The notes beneath the pieces were generated by a model, which searched no databases, was not told the DNA's origin, and saw only the letters and a program-made list of their open reading frames with translations. A stretch of DNA of 54,746 bases from an uncultured Bacilli bacterium (GTDB lineage Bacteria > Bacillota_I > Bacilli_A > RF39 > UBA660), in assembly GCA_947626275.1 (NCBI GenBank), contig CANQRL010000010.1:1-54746 (forward strand), read 5' to 3'. Both the position numbers and the translations under genes were made by a program. This document shows, one piece after another, positions 7,616-15,634 of the stretch. Within the stretch, counting starts at the first letter, position 1. Every line of letters starts with the position of its first letter.

Positions 7616-7733
7616 GATTTACAATGTTATCATAAAATGTTCCCATTGAGAAACCCTTGATTTTACGGGGTTTTTTGGCATTTTTGGGAACAAATTGAAT
7701 TTTTTGTGCACATTTTGAGCACATTTTTCAATT
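7616..7733. repeat. Integrase-arm-like repeat, element A right end
   Basis: It closely matches 12235-12345 at the secA end of element C, including TGTTATCATAAAATGTTCCC and the following TTGATTTTA. It contains TGGGAACA at 7638-7645 (inverted) and 7685-7692, and a variant at 7716-7723. Only arm sites of a shared integrase explain why two otherwise unrelated elements share this sequence at the same distance from att. Confidence 0.7.
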
Positions 7734-7798
7734 TTTTGGGGTTTTTTTATGATTTTTTCAAAACCCTATGCCTCGCAAACCCTTATAAAACCTACTAC

Positions 7799-7836
7799 TT
7801 TCCACAACAATTTTTGTATTTCTTACCACTGCCACA
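7799..7836. repeat. att3: displaced copy of the secA 3' end
   Basis: Positions 7799-7830 are identical to 12430-12461 in secA. Read on the minus strand, the copy encodes CGSGKKYKNCCGK and a stop, exactly the SecA C-terminus, but no secA coding sequence precedes it. It is the junction between elements A and B. Confidence 0.9.
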
Positions 7837-7846
7837 AGCTCATTCA

Positions 7847-7996
7847 AATTAAGTATTTATGTTATTTATAATATTTGTGTTATTACTGTTATTTCAATGG
7901 TTTGAGGGTTCGGTAACATTTAGTATTTATGTTATTTATAGAACTATTGTTACTATGTAAAACTGATATTTTACAAACAAATTACAAACATTGTTT
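7847..7996. repeat. Arm-like repeat, element B left end
   Basis: Direct ACAAACAA (7973-7980) and ACAAACAT (7984-7991) are spaced 11 bp apart. The stretch before them (around 7912-7945, with TAGTATTTATGTTATTTATA) resembles 9193-9225 in the left end of element C, so the end layout is conserved although the arm motif differs. The rest of 7562-8081 contains no gene. Confidence 0.6.
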
Positions 7997-8081
7997 GCAT
8001 CCGTTTAAGATAATAGATAAATATGAATGTCCTCCATAAGTACATACTTATAATACCATGATTTTAAAAAAAGGGTCAATA

Positions 8082-8882
8082 TTATTTTTCATCTAGGTCC
8101 GCTTTAATATTAGCTATCATTCCAATTAAAGCACCTTTTTTTAATTTACTCAAATCAAAGTTTTCACTATTTACAGCTACTGGCATATTACCAACTCCAG
8201 TATCTAAATATATTATTTTAAATTCAACATAATTATCGGCAATATTTGCTTTAACATCTTTAAAATTTATTACTTTGCCAATAATAAACGAACATGGTTC
8301 ATCATCGCCTGTCATAATTCTTCCATCAGACATCATTTTTTGACTCATAGTAATCGCTTTTTTACCAATGGATGGTATGTCAACTTCTTCACCTAATCCT
8401 AAAATTTTATTCATTTCTTCTTCATTTTCAAAAACATCTAATTGAAAAGGAAAGGCAGACAAGTAGGCACCTATCTTATTTTTTTCTATATCCTGTGCAG
8501 GAATAATGTATCTGTTTACTGTTTCAATATCAAAATAGTATTCTTCATTTAAATCACATACTAAATAATACTCATTTGCTTCTGAGGATTGATCTAACTT
8601 TTCTTCAAAGCATAACTTAGTTTTATGATTTGATAGTAATACAATATCTACATCGACCAATTCGATATTATCAGTTCTTACTATTAGAGTAATTACTACT
8701 TTTCCTATTTCCTTATTTGAATACTCATCCTTAAAGAATGAAGTCATATGTATTTTTGTTTTATCATCATTAACAAATACGTTATCTGCGGTTTCTGTAT
8801 ATTTAGTTACAATATCAGAAAATAATTTTTCTCTTAATGACTCTTCTTCATCGGCTATAAAAGAATTAAAATGTACAGGCAT
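8082..8882 (-). CDS. Hypothetical protein, sole gene of element B
   Basis: This soluble 266-residue acidic protein is not recognised. It has no signal peptide or membrane segment. The N-terminal MPVHFNSFIADEEESLREKLF is followed by beta-rich segments (KVVITLIVRTDNIELVDVDIV and YYLVCDLNEEYYFDIETV). Near the C-terminus, PCSFIIGKVINFKDVKAN and KIIYLDTGVGNMPVAVN could form a small barrel. I chose ATG at 8882 because AGGTGATAAAT precedes it; the longer frame starts at the GTG inside that site. As the only cargo kept between two att copies, it may provide a selected trait, for example defence or stress. No function can be assigned. Confidence 0.6.
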   Translation of the reverse strand: MPVHFNSFIADEEESLREKLFSDIVTKYTETADNVFVNDDKTKIHMTSFFKDEYSNKEIGKVVITLIVRTDNIELVDVDIVLLSNHKTKLCFEEKLDQSSEANEYYLVCDLNEEYYFDIETVNRYIIPAQDIEKNKIGAYLSAFPFQLDVFENEEEMNKILGLGEEVDIPSIGKKAITMSQKMMSDGRIMTGDDEPCSFIIGKVINFKDVKANIADNYVEFKIIYLDTGVGNMPVAVNSENFDLSKLKKGALIGMIANIKADLDEK

Positions 8883-8989
8883 ATTTATCACCTACCTACA
8901 TTAATAATACCATATTTCTTGTTTTTCTAATACTAAATTAATAGTCGCAAATTCAAAAGAGGTAACAATCCAATGTTATCTCTTTATAA

Positions 8990-9012
8990 ATTACAAACAT
9001 TTTACAAACATT
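8990..9012. repeat. Arm-like repeat, element B right end
   Basis: ACAAACAT occurs at 8993-9000 and 9004-9011, again 11 bp apart, matching the pair at the left end of element B. The surrounding stretch 8883-9345 has no gene. Confidence 0.6.
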
Positions 9013-9074
9013 TTGGTTTTTTTGCAATTTTTTTCATTTTTCAAAATCTCGCAAACCCTTATTTTACGGTCTAT

Positions 9075-9114
9075 TTACCACAACAGTTTTTATACTTCTT
9101 TCCACTTCCACAAG
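9075..9114. repeat. att2: diverged copy of the secA 3' end
   Basis: It matches secA 12430-12469 at about 34 of 40 positions. All differences inside the frame are silent: on the minus strand it still encodes CGSGKKYKNCCGK and a stop. It is the junction between elements B and C. The silent divergence shows it came from a different secA allele, not from recent duplication. Confidence 0.85.
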
Positions 9115-9124
9115 TTCCTTATAA

Positions 9125-9268
9125 TCTAGTACATATAGTATATATAGTATTATCGTTATTATCGATATTTCAAGGGATTTTGGGTCTGGTAACAAATAGT
9201 ATTTATGGTATTTATAGTATTATGTTTACTATAAATATTTCATAAAATGGGAACAAAATGGGAACATC
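9125..9268. repeat. Arm-like repeat, element C left end
   Basis: Direct TGGGAACA at 9248-9255 and 9259-9266 are 11 bp apart. The preceding sequence resembles the left end of element B, with the arm motif exchanged. Confidence 0.65.
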
Positions 9269-9345
9269 CATCTTATTCGCTTACAAATATAATATAACAA
9301 ATTTTTTCTTAAAATTCATAAATTAAAATATAAAAATCAATCGTT

Positions 9346-11778
9346 TCAATTGATGTATGGTTCAACCTCTTTTTCTAATTCTTTTCTGGATTTTTCTATT
9401 TCCCTATTTAGAATATCAATTTTATTAAATTTCTCATTTAACTTTTTATTGTCACCAATTAATGAAACTGGAATAAGTATTTCTTTTAAATTTTTATCAG
9501 AAAAGTTATTTCGTATCGAACCTGTTGCAAGAACATCAATATATAATTTATAAAAAGGGTGTTTAAATAATGATAAAAGTGTTTGCGATCTTAATCCACC
9601 TTTTGTTTTAAAAACAACATAGGCTCCACTAACAAGTTTGCCATCATATTCACTATCCACAATTCCTATTGATCCAACATTTATTCTATACGGATTATAA
9701 ACTATATCTCCTGTTCTTATTTTTTTATATTTTTGATTAAATTCTTCACCCAATACATTACATTTTTTAGGATCTTCTTCATCTAAATATATACCATATT
9801 TATTTGAAACTGTTAAAATATCAAAATAATCATTTTCGTTATTTGAAGGATCTATTTTATTATTTTGAATATCTATGTAATCTTCTAAAGGGACTCTATC
9901 AAATTTCTTTTTATTTAATTCATGCATAAACCAATAATATCTAGAATCTATTCTATCATTTAATAAAGATGAGTTGATAATAAAAGATGTTTTGTTAATT
10001 TCAACATAATCGTTGTCTATAACTATTTCTTTGTTTAAATATCGCTTATATGTTTCTGCAATAATGTCTAAATCCGTTTTTTCATTATTTTTTACGGTTT
10101 TTCTACCGGTTGCGTCATATCCTATATTTTGAGCAACTGCCATAAAAATAGGATAATCTAATTCTATTTTTTGTGTTTTAGATTTCTTTTCCAAATAAAC
10201 TACACTTGAATTTATAGTTTGAACCCCACTTATTGAAAAAGTATGTGGTGGAAGAGATATAATTGCTTTAATATTTGTTTTTTCTTTAATCATATCTCTT
10301 ACCGGTTTCATAGAATTACTACCTAAAATTGAATCAGGCAAAACAATTGCTAACTTTCCACAATCGCGCAAACAATTTAAAGCTTTTTCCACAAATAAAC
10401 ACTCTGTTTTAGTAATTTTACTTTCCATAAATAAGTCATATTTTTTTAATATATTTTCTTCTTTTTCAGTTGCTCCAAAAGGCGGATTAGCAAGAATTAA
10501 AGATATATCATTATTTCCAAAAGGATATTTTTCACCATTTTTGGCATAATCTCCCAAGCCATTACCTCTATATACATTTTCTCCATCCCCCCACATTATC
10601 ATGTTCATTTTTGCAGTTTTAGCAGCTCGAGGTTCTGCATCTATACCAAAAAAATTATTTGTTTTAATAGTTTCTTTTATCTCTTCTTTTGTTTTATGCA
10701 TTGAGTATAATTCAGAGTTTGTTAAACATTCAATTTTTTTGGCTATTTCATTATAAACTCTAATTAAAAAACCGCCGGTACCACATGCGGGATCCAAGAA
10801 AATATCATCAATAGAAGGTTCAACGATATTAACCATCATATCAACTACTGGTCTTGGAGTAAAAAATTGTCCTAATCCTTTTCCTCTAAAAGTTGAAGAC
10901 AAAAATATTTCGAATGCTTTGCCTTTAATATCATAAGGGATATCTAAAATTTTTTGACCATCTAATTCTTCTAATATTTTTTCAATAGCTTCTATAGACA
11001 AACCAATTTGCTCATTAATATCTTCAAATATCTTAGGAAAGGCTTTTTTTGTTTCCAGGAAAGTATCATTTATGTATGATTCAGCTTTTCCTTTTTTCTT
11101 TTCATTTTTAAATGTCTCATAATCGAATCTTACTATGCCATTTTTTTCTGTCCATTTTTCTTCATATATTTTCATAAATAAAAGTTTGCTCCATCCATCG
11201 AAAGCACCCGTCGGATCTAATTTATCTGTATCCCTAATTTCTTTATGAATTCTTTTAAGTGTAGTAGAAAAATCTTGTGCTTGCCTATTTTTACCCTTTT
11301 CCATAATTTTATTAAAAGATAAATCTAGCAATTCTTCTTTTCCGATTAAAGCATATAATATTTCAAAGTCAATTTCTGGAATTGTACTTCTATATATTTC
11401 AATTTTTTGATTACCTTCAAGATATGTCCTAACTATCAAAATTTTACCATTACACACTAACCCATATTTACAAGATAAACCAAATGCATATGAATCCAAT
11501 TGCCCTATAACATCATCAGTAATTTTTTCAGTTGCTTTTTTATTTTCTATCACTATAAATGGATTTTTATCTTTTTTTATTACCATATCAGCTTCTTTTT
11601 TTACATTTTCTCTACCTTGATTAAACGAAACTGGATATCTCATAAAAATATCATTTTTATTATAGCCTAAAACTTCTAATATAGGATTAACAACTTTTAA
11701 TTCAACATCTGCTTCGCTAATAATTAGATTTAAATCATATTCTTTTAAAAATTTTTCCTTAGTTTTCTCAAAGTTCAT
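9346..11778 (-). CDS. Single-chain restriction-modification enzyme (Type IIG-like: nuclease, N6-adenine methylase and specificity domain)
   Basis: This 810-residue protein fuses three modules of Type I-like systems. Residues 1-140 form an HsdR-N-like PD-(D/E)xK nuclease (EADMVIKKD, then FIVIENKKATE). Residues about 150-600 are an HsdM-like N6-adenine methyltransferase with SAM-binding motif I DPACGTGGF and catalytic motif IV NPPF, plus FTPRPVVDMMV. Residues about 620-810 form one HsdS-like target-recognition domain (GDIVYNPYRINVGSIGIV, ending SDKNLKEILIPVS). There is no helicase motor, so cleavage near the recognition site, as in Type IIG enzymes, is expected. The start follows AGGAGGTAAAAT. 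The HTH gene upstream is 10 bp away and probably controls it. It is likely a phage-defence cargo. Confidence 0.85.
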   Translation of the reverse strand: MNFEKTKEKFLKEYDLNLIISEADVELKVVNPILEVLGYNKNDIFMRYPVSFNQGRENVKKEADMVIKKDKNPFIVIENKKATEKITDDVIGQLDSYAFGLSCKYGLVCNGKILIVRTYLEGNQKIEIYRSTIPEIDFEILYALIGKEELLDLSFNKIMEKGKNRQAQDFSTTLKRIHKEIRDTDKLDPTGAFDGWSKLLFMKIYEEKWTEKNGIVRFDYETFKNEKKKGKAESYINDTFLETKKAFPKIFEDINEQIGLSIEAIEKILEELDGQKILDIPYDIKGKAFEIFLSSTFRGKGLGQFFTPRPVVDMMVNIVEPSIDDIFLDPACGTGGFLIRVYNEIAKKIECLTNSELYSMHKTKEEIKETIKTNNFFGIDAEPRAAKTAKMNMIMWGDGENVYRGNGLGDYAKNGEKYPFGNNDISLILANPPFGATEKEENILKKYDLFMESKITKTECLFVEKALNCLRDCGKLAIVLPDSILGSNSMKPVRDMIKEKTNIKAIISLPPHTFSISGVQTINSSVVYLEKKSKTQKIELDYPIFMAVAQNIGYDATGRKTVKNNEKTDLDIIAETYKRYLNKEIVIDNDYVEINKTSFIINSSLLNDRIDSRYYWFMHELNKKKFDRVPLEDYIDIQNNKIDPSNNENDYFDILTVSNKYGIYLDEEDPKKCNVLGEEFNQKYKKIRTGDIVYNPYRINVGSIGIVDSEYDGKLVSGAYVVFKTKGGLRSQTLLSLFKHPFYKLYIDVLATGSIRNNFSDKNLKEILIPVSLIGDNKKLNEKFNKIDILNREIEKSRKELEKEVEPYIN

Positions 11779-11788
11779 ATTTTACCTC

Positions 11789-12124
11789 CTATTTATTTTT
11801 TTCATTTTTAATTGCTTTTCTAATATCGTTTTTTATTTTTTCATTATTTATTATGAATTCTGCAATATCAATTGGAACTTTTTGTTCTTTATAGCTTTTT
11901 GATGCTAAATCATATAGTTCTATTTGTTCTTGTTCAGATAAACCTAATTTTTCTATCATTGTTTTTATCAAACTTGCTGATGGTACTCTTTTTCCATTTT
12001 CCATATCATACAAATATTGTGGTGTTATTCCAAATTCTTTTATAATTTGTGTCTTATTTTTCTTTGATATGGTAATTTTTCTATCTATTTTTTTCTTTAT
12101 AAATTCACCTAATTTGTCAATCAT
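11789..12124 (-). CDS. HTH regulator of the restriction-modification gene
   Basis: This 111-residue XRE-type protein has a helix-turn-helix in residues about 22-75: KTQIIKEFGITPQYLYDMEN, then GKRVPSASLIKTMIEKLGL. The basic C-terminal tail is helical. Its position directly upstream of and in the same operon as the RM gene is that of a controller (C) protein, which times methylase and nuclease expression during entry into a new host. The start follows AAGGGTGATAAT. I could not define an operator in the short upstream region. Confidence 0.75.
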   Translation of the reverse strand: MIDKLGEFIKKKIDRKITISKKNKTQIIKEFGITPQYLYDMENGKRVPSASLIKTMIEKLGLSEQEQIELYDLASKSYKEQKVPIDIAEFIINNEKIKNDIRKAIKNEKNK

Positions 12125-12234
12125 ATTATCACCCTTTTATTTATAAACATAAATGCTTATCAACTTATATGTTTATATTATATCATAAATAAAAAAATTT
12201 TTAAATAATAACAAAAAAAATCAACAAAAATGTC

Positions 12235-12345
12235 GATTTACTTTGTTATCATAAAATGTTCCCATTCAAAATTCCTTGATTTTAAAGGCTTTGAAAGATA
12301 TTTTTGGGAACAATTTAATTTTTTGTGCACATTTTGGGAACATTT
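12235..12345. repeat. Integrase-arm-like repeat, element C right end
   Basis: It matches 7616-7733. TGGGAACA occurs at 12257-12264 (inverted), 12305-12312 and 12335-12342. The interval 12125-12425 otherwise contains only the secA terminator. Confidence 0.7.
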
Positions 12346-12385
12346 TAGATAATTTTGCTACTTTTATTAATTTTTTCTTCAAAAG

Positions 12386-12427
12386 AAAAATCTCACAATC
12401 CCTTTGTTTATAGGGACTTATGAGATT
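12386..12427 (-). terminator. Intrinsic terminator of secA, supplied by element C
   Basis: On the minus strand AATCTCATAAGTCCCT pairs with AGGGATTGTGAGATT and is followed by TTTTCTTTT, directly after the SecA stop. It lies on the element side of the att site. Confidence 0.75.
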
Positions 12428-14912
12428 ATTTTCCACAACAATTTTTGTATTTCTTACCACTTCCACATGGGCATGGGTCGTTTCTACCAACCTTAGCAAC
12501 TCTTTTTGGTTGTTGTTTCTTTACTTTGTTAGAATCTTGATTAGCAACACCCTCGGCTACTTTTTTCCGTTCTACGTTATGTCTTACTTCTGCTTTTAAT
12601 AAATAGGTAGAAGTTTGTTTATCAATACGAGAAAGAAGACCATCAAACATTTCATAACCTTCACTCTTATAAGCACGGAGAGGATTTTCTTGTGCATATC
12701 CACGTAGATAAATACCTTCTCTTAAATGGGCCATTGTATTGATGTGTTCCATCCAATACGTATCGATAACTCGTAAAGTAATTGCTTTCTCAAACTCGTT
12801 AACAATTTCTTCTGGAACATCTTCAATCTTCTTTTCATAACTTTCTACTAATAAGGAATAAACATTTTCAATTTCCTCATTGATATCCTTAGCTTCAAAA
12901 TCAGAAGCAGTTAATTCATGACCGAATAGCTCACTAAAATATTCTGCCATTTCATCTCGATCTTCACTAGATAGATTTCCATCTTGAGTATGTTCATAAT
13001 AGGTATCTTCTACAAAGTTTCTAAAGCTTTCAAGAACCATTTCATGAATTGATTCTTCATCTAAGATTTCATTTCTCTTTTCATAAATGATTTCTCTTTG
13101 TTCATTGATAACATTATCATATTCTAGTAATGTTTTACGAACATCGAAGTTGTTTCCTTCTACACGTTTTTGAGCTGATTCAATAGAATTAGAAAGCATT
13201 TTGTTACGAATAGCTACATCACCATCAAACCCTACACTTTTTAGTAAGGCTTTAGCTCGATCTGTTCCAAAACGAACCATCAAGTCATCTTCAAAAGATA
13301 CACAGAATTGACTAAATCCAGGATCTCCTTGACGACCAGAACGTCCACGTAGCTGATTATCAATACGACGAGATTCATGTCTTTCTGTTCCAATAACGCA
13401 TAGACCACCAAGTTCTTTTACTTCATCATTAATCTTGATATCTGTTCCACGTCCAGCCATATTCGTCGCGATGGTTACCGAACCTTTTTCTCCAGCTTTT
13501 GCGATAATTTCCGCTTCACGAGCATTGTTTTTAGCATTCAATACTTCATGCGGAATTCTTTCCTTCTTTAGCTTTTCACTAATTAACTCACTGGTTTCAA
13601 CAGCAACAGTACCAACAAGTACTGGCTGACCTTTTTCATGACGTTCCTTAATTTCCTTTACAATAGCCTTATATTTTCCCTCTTTGGTAGCGAATAATAA
13701 GTCTCCATAATCTTTACGAATAACTGGTTTATTCGTAGGAATTTCAATAACATACATGTTGTAGATATCTCTAAATTCCTCTTCTTCTGTCTTAGCCGTA
13801 CCAGTCATTCCCGCTAACTTTTTATACATCCGGAATAAGTTTTGGAAAGTAATCGTCGCAAGTGTTTTCGTCTCTTCGTTAATAGTTACTCCCTCTTTAG
13901 CTTCAATAGCTTGATGTAATCCATCGGAATAAGATCTTCCTTGCATTAAACGTCCGGTAAAAGGATCTACAATGACAATTTTATCGTCACTGACAACATA
14001 GTCCACATCTATCTTCATTGAATAATTCGCTTTTAATGCTTGATTGATAAAGTGTACCAAGTTCGTGTTTTCAATATCGTATAAGTTTTTAACACCAAAT
14101 GTTTTTTCAGCCTTTTCAATTCCTTCTTGATCAAGCGTTGTTGCCTTTGTCTGTTCATCATAAATATATCCGTGGTTTTCCTTTAATCCTTTAACGAATT
14201 TATCCGTTTGAATATAAAGATTAGCAGATTGCATATGTCCACCAGAAATAATTAATGGTGTTCTTGCTTCATCAATTAAAACAGAGTCAACCTCATCGAT
14301 AATAACATAGTTAAATGGTCTAGCAACTCTATCACTAGCTTTAATAACCATATTATCTCTTAAATAGTCAAAACCAATTTCATTGTTCGTAGAATATAGA
14401 ATATCACAGTTATAAGCATCTTTCTTTTCACTAGGGGTGAGTTCTCGATAGTTAACACCAACCGTAAGACCTAGAAAGCGGTAAATTTCTCCCATCCATT
14501 CAGCATCACGCCCTGCTAAATACTCATTAACCGTAATAATATGAACTCCATCACCAGTTAACGCATTTAAGTAGGCAGGCATCGTTGCCGTTAAGGTTTT
14601 TCCTTCACCAGTCTTCATCTCCGCAATGTTACCATAATGCATTGCTAAACCACCTAAGATTTGAACATAGAAAGGTCTTTCTCCAATAACACGATAAGCA
14701 GCCTCTCTTGCCGTTGCAAAAGCTTCTACTTTAATATCTTCTAATGTTTCTCCATCTGCTAGACGCTTTTTAAACTCTTCTGTTTTAGCCTTTAATTCAT
14801 CATCAGATAAAGCAATGTATTCTTCTTCCAAATCCATAACTTTATCAGCAATAGCCCGAAACTTCTGTAATTGTTTATATTCATGGTCAAAAATTTTCTT
14901 AAAAAATTTCAT
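12426..14912 (-). CDS. secA: Preprotein translocase ATPase SecA
   Basis: SecA is the ATP motor that pushes unfolded secretory proteins through SecYEG. The sequence is full length (828 residues). It has Walker A GEGKT near residue 104, the DEVD Walker B box, the preprotein cross-linking domain, helicase motif VLVGTVAVETSE, RGRSGRQGDPG, and the C-terminal zinc finger CPCGSGKKYKNCC. The ATG at 14912 is preferred because AAGGAG is 7 bases away; the preceding ATG is too close. It follows hpf, a common Firmicutes neighbour. The last 13 codons are the integration target of three tandem elements, so the present 3' end was supplied by element C. Confidence 0.98.
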   Translation of the reverse strand: MKFFKKIFDHEYKQLQKFRAIADKVMDLEEEYIALSDDELKAKTEEFKKRLADGETLEDIKVEAFATAREAAYRVIGERPFYVQILGGLAMHYGNIAEMKTGEGKTLTATMPAYLNALTGDGVHIITVNEYLAGRDAEWMGEIYRFLGLTVGVNYRELTPSEKKDAYNCDILYSTNNEIGFDYLRDNMVIKASDRVARPFNYVIIDEVDSVLIDEARTPLIISGGHMQSANLYIQTDKFVKGLKENHGYIYDEQTKATTLDQEGIEKAEKTFGVKNLYDIENTNLVHFINQALKANYSMKIDVDYVVSDDKIVIVDPFTGRLMQGRSYSDGLHQAIEAKEGVTINEETKTLATITFQNLFRMYKKLAGMTGTAKTEEEEFRDIYNMYVIEIPTNKPVIRKDYGDLLFATKEGKYKAIVKEIKERHEKGQPVLVGTVAVETSELISEKLKKERIPHEVLNAKNNAREAEIIAKAGEKGSVTIATNMAGRGTDIKINDEVKELGGLCVIGTERHESRRIDNQLRGRSGRQGDPGFSQFCVSFEDDLMVRFGTDRAKALLKSVGFDGDVAIRNKMLSNSIESAQKRVEGNNFDVRKTLLEYDNVINEQREIIYEKRNEILDEESIHEMVLESFRNFVEDTYYEHTQDGNLSSEDRDEMAEYFSELFGHELTASDFEAKDINEEIENVYSLLVESYEKKIEDVPEEIVNEFEKAITLRVIDTYWMEHINTMAHLREGIYLRGYAQENPLRAYKSEGYEMFDGLLSRIDKQTSTYLLKAEVRHNVERKKVAEGVANQDSNKVKKQQPKRVAKVGRNDPCPCGSGKKYKNCCGK
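12430..12467. repeat. att1: integration site inside the secA 3' end
   Basis: This segment of the functional secA gene encodes the SEC-C zinc-finger end. Its first 32 bp are identical to att3. Insertion here keeps secA intact because each element carries the same codons. Confidence 0.85.
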
Positions 14913-15007
14913 GCGCATTCTCCTTTTTTGTACACACAACTATTTTATCAAAAATCAAAGGAAAATCCTAGCAAAAGCCATGAATTTTAAAAAAATTTAA
15001 AAAAGAA

Positions 15008-15030
15008 AAATAGGCGTAATGCCTATTTTG
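15008..15030 (-). terminator. Terminator of hpf
   Basis: On the minus strand AAATAGGC and GCCTATTT flank ATTAC, followed by T-rich sequence. The stem includes the TAG stop codon. Confidence 0.8.
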
Positions 15031-15553
15031 TTTCGATAATTCCGTAATTACCATCTTTTCTCTTATATAAAATGTCAACATCGCCTGATTCTACATTTTT
15101 AAATACAAAGAATTCATGACCCAACAAATTCATTTGTAGAATGGCTTCTTCCTCACTCATTGGTTTCATTTCTATTTCTTTTCTTTTTACAATCGTAGAC
15201 TCTTCTTCGTCTTTCATATCTTCAAAAGATAAATCAAAACCTAAATCTTCTCCTTTAGAGGTTCTTCTATTCATCCGTGTTTTATTTTTTCTGATTTGTC
15301 TTTCTAATTTATCGGATACAATATCGATAGCAGCATATAAGTCACTGTGACTTTCCTCCGCACGTAGAATCATTTTTTGAACAGGGATTGTTACTTCAAC
15401 AATTTGTTCAATACCCCTTATTCTTACAACGACCGTAGCTGTTATCTCAGCTGGACTTTCGAAATACTTGTCTAAGCGACCGATTTTTTCTTCGATGTAA
15501 TTTCTAATAGGATCTGTTACTTCGACTTTCTTTCCATGAATATTAAATTTCAT
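15023..15553 (-). CDS. hpf: Ribosome hibernation promoting factor, long form
   Basis: In stationary phase, long HPF pairs 70S ribosomes into inactive 100S dimers. The 176-residue length is that of the long form. The N-terminal S30AE domain (about 1-100) begins MKFNIHGKKVEVTDPIRNYI. The C-terminal dimerisation domain contains IVKRKEIEMKPMSEEEAILQ and ends with the typical FKNVESGDVDILYKRKDGNY. The start is preceded by AAAGGATGAT. It is upstream of secA and has its own terminator. Confidence 0.97.
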   Translation of the reverse strand: MKFNIHGKKVEVTDPIRNYIEEKIGRLDKYFESPAEITATVVVRIRGIEQIVEVTIPVQKMILRAEESHSDLYAAIDIVSDKLERQIRKNKTRMNRRTSKGEDLGFDLSFEDMKDEEESTIVKRKEIEMKPMSEEEAILQMNLLGHEFFVFKNVESGDVDILYKRKDGNYGIIETK

Positions 15554-15603
15554 AATATCATCCTTTCTAATTTCATTATATCATAAAAACTTTCTTTTAC
15601 CAA

Positions 15604-15634
15604 TTAAAAATAATTAAGAAAAAATCTTAATTAT
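15604..15634 (-). terminator. Terminator of the lysozyme gene
   Basis: On the minus strand AATAATTAAG and CTTAATTATT flank a T-rich loop and are followed by TTT. The stem overlaps the stop codon. Confidence 0.75.

Larger units (their letters stand above)
1..7836. mobile_element. Element A: integrase-bearing element, left end outside window
   Basis: The right end is att3 (7799-7836), a copy of the secA 3' end. The integrase gene starts 240 bp from it. The element carries a replication-initiator-like gene, an XRE repressor with operators, and a long minus-strand operon of small accessory genes. No second att copy appears at the left edge, so the element continues beyond position 1. No conjugation or phage structural genes are visible, so ICE, prophage and cis-mobilisable element all remain possible. 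Confidence 0.75.
7799..9114. mobile_element. Element B: att-bounded insert without an integrase
   Basis: It is bounded by att3 and att2. About 1.3 kb holds one gene (8082-8882) and non-coding ends. Paired ACAAACA(T/A) repeats 11 bp apart occur near both ends (7973-7991 and 8993-9011), unlike the TGGGAACA repeats of A and C. It looks like a decayed or minimal passenger element that relied on an integrase of different arm specificity. Confidence 0.65.
9075..12461. mobile_element. Element C: restriction-modification island in the secA 3' end
   Basis: It is bounded by att2 and att1. It carries a single-chain restriction-modification enzyme and its HTH regulator, with no integrase. TGGGAACA repeats are present at both ends (9248-9266 and 12257-12342), the same motif as beside the integrase of element A, so it can plausibly be moved by that enzyme. 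Confidence 0.75.

Noticed and set aside
8973..9245. Plus-strand frame across att2
   Set aside because: It spans the arm repeat, the secA remnant and the element junction, so it is not a plausible gene.
12266..12499. Frame running across the secA end into element C
   Set aside because: It is antisense-frame noise over secA and the arm repeat; codons conflict with the SecA frame and no ribosome-binding site is present.
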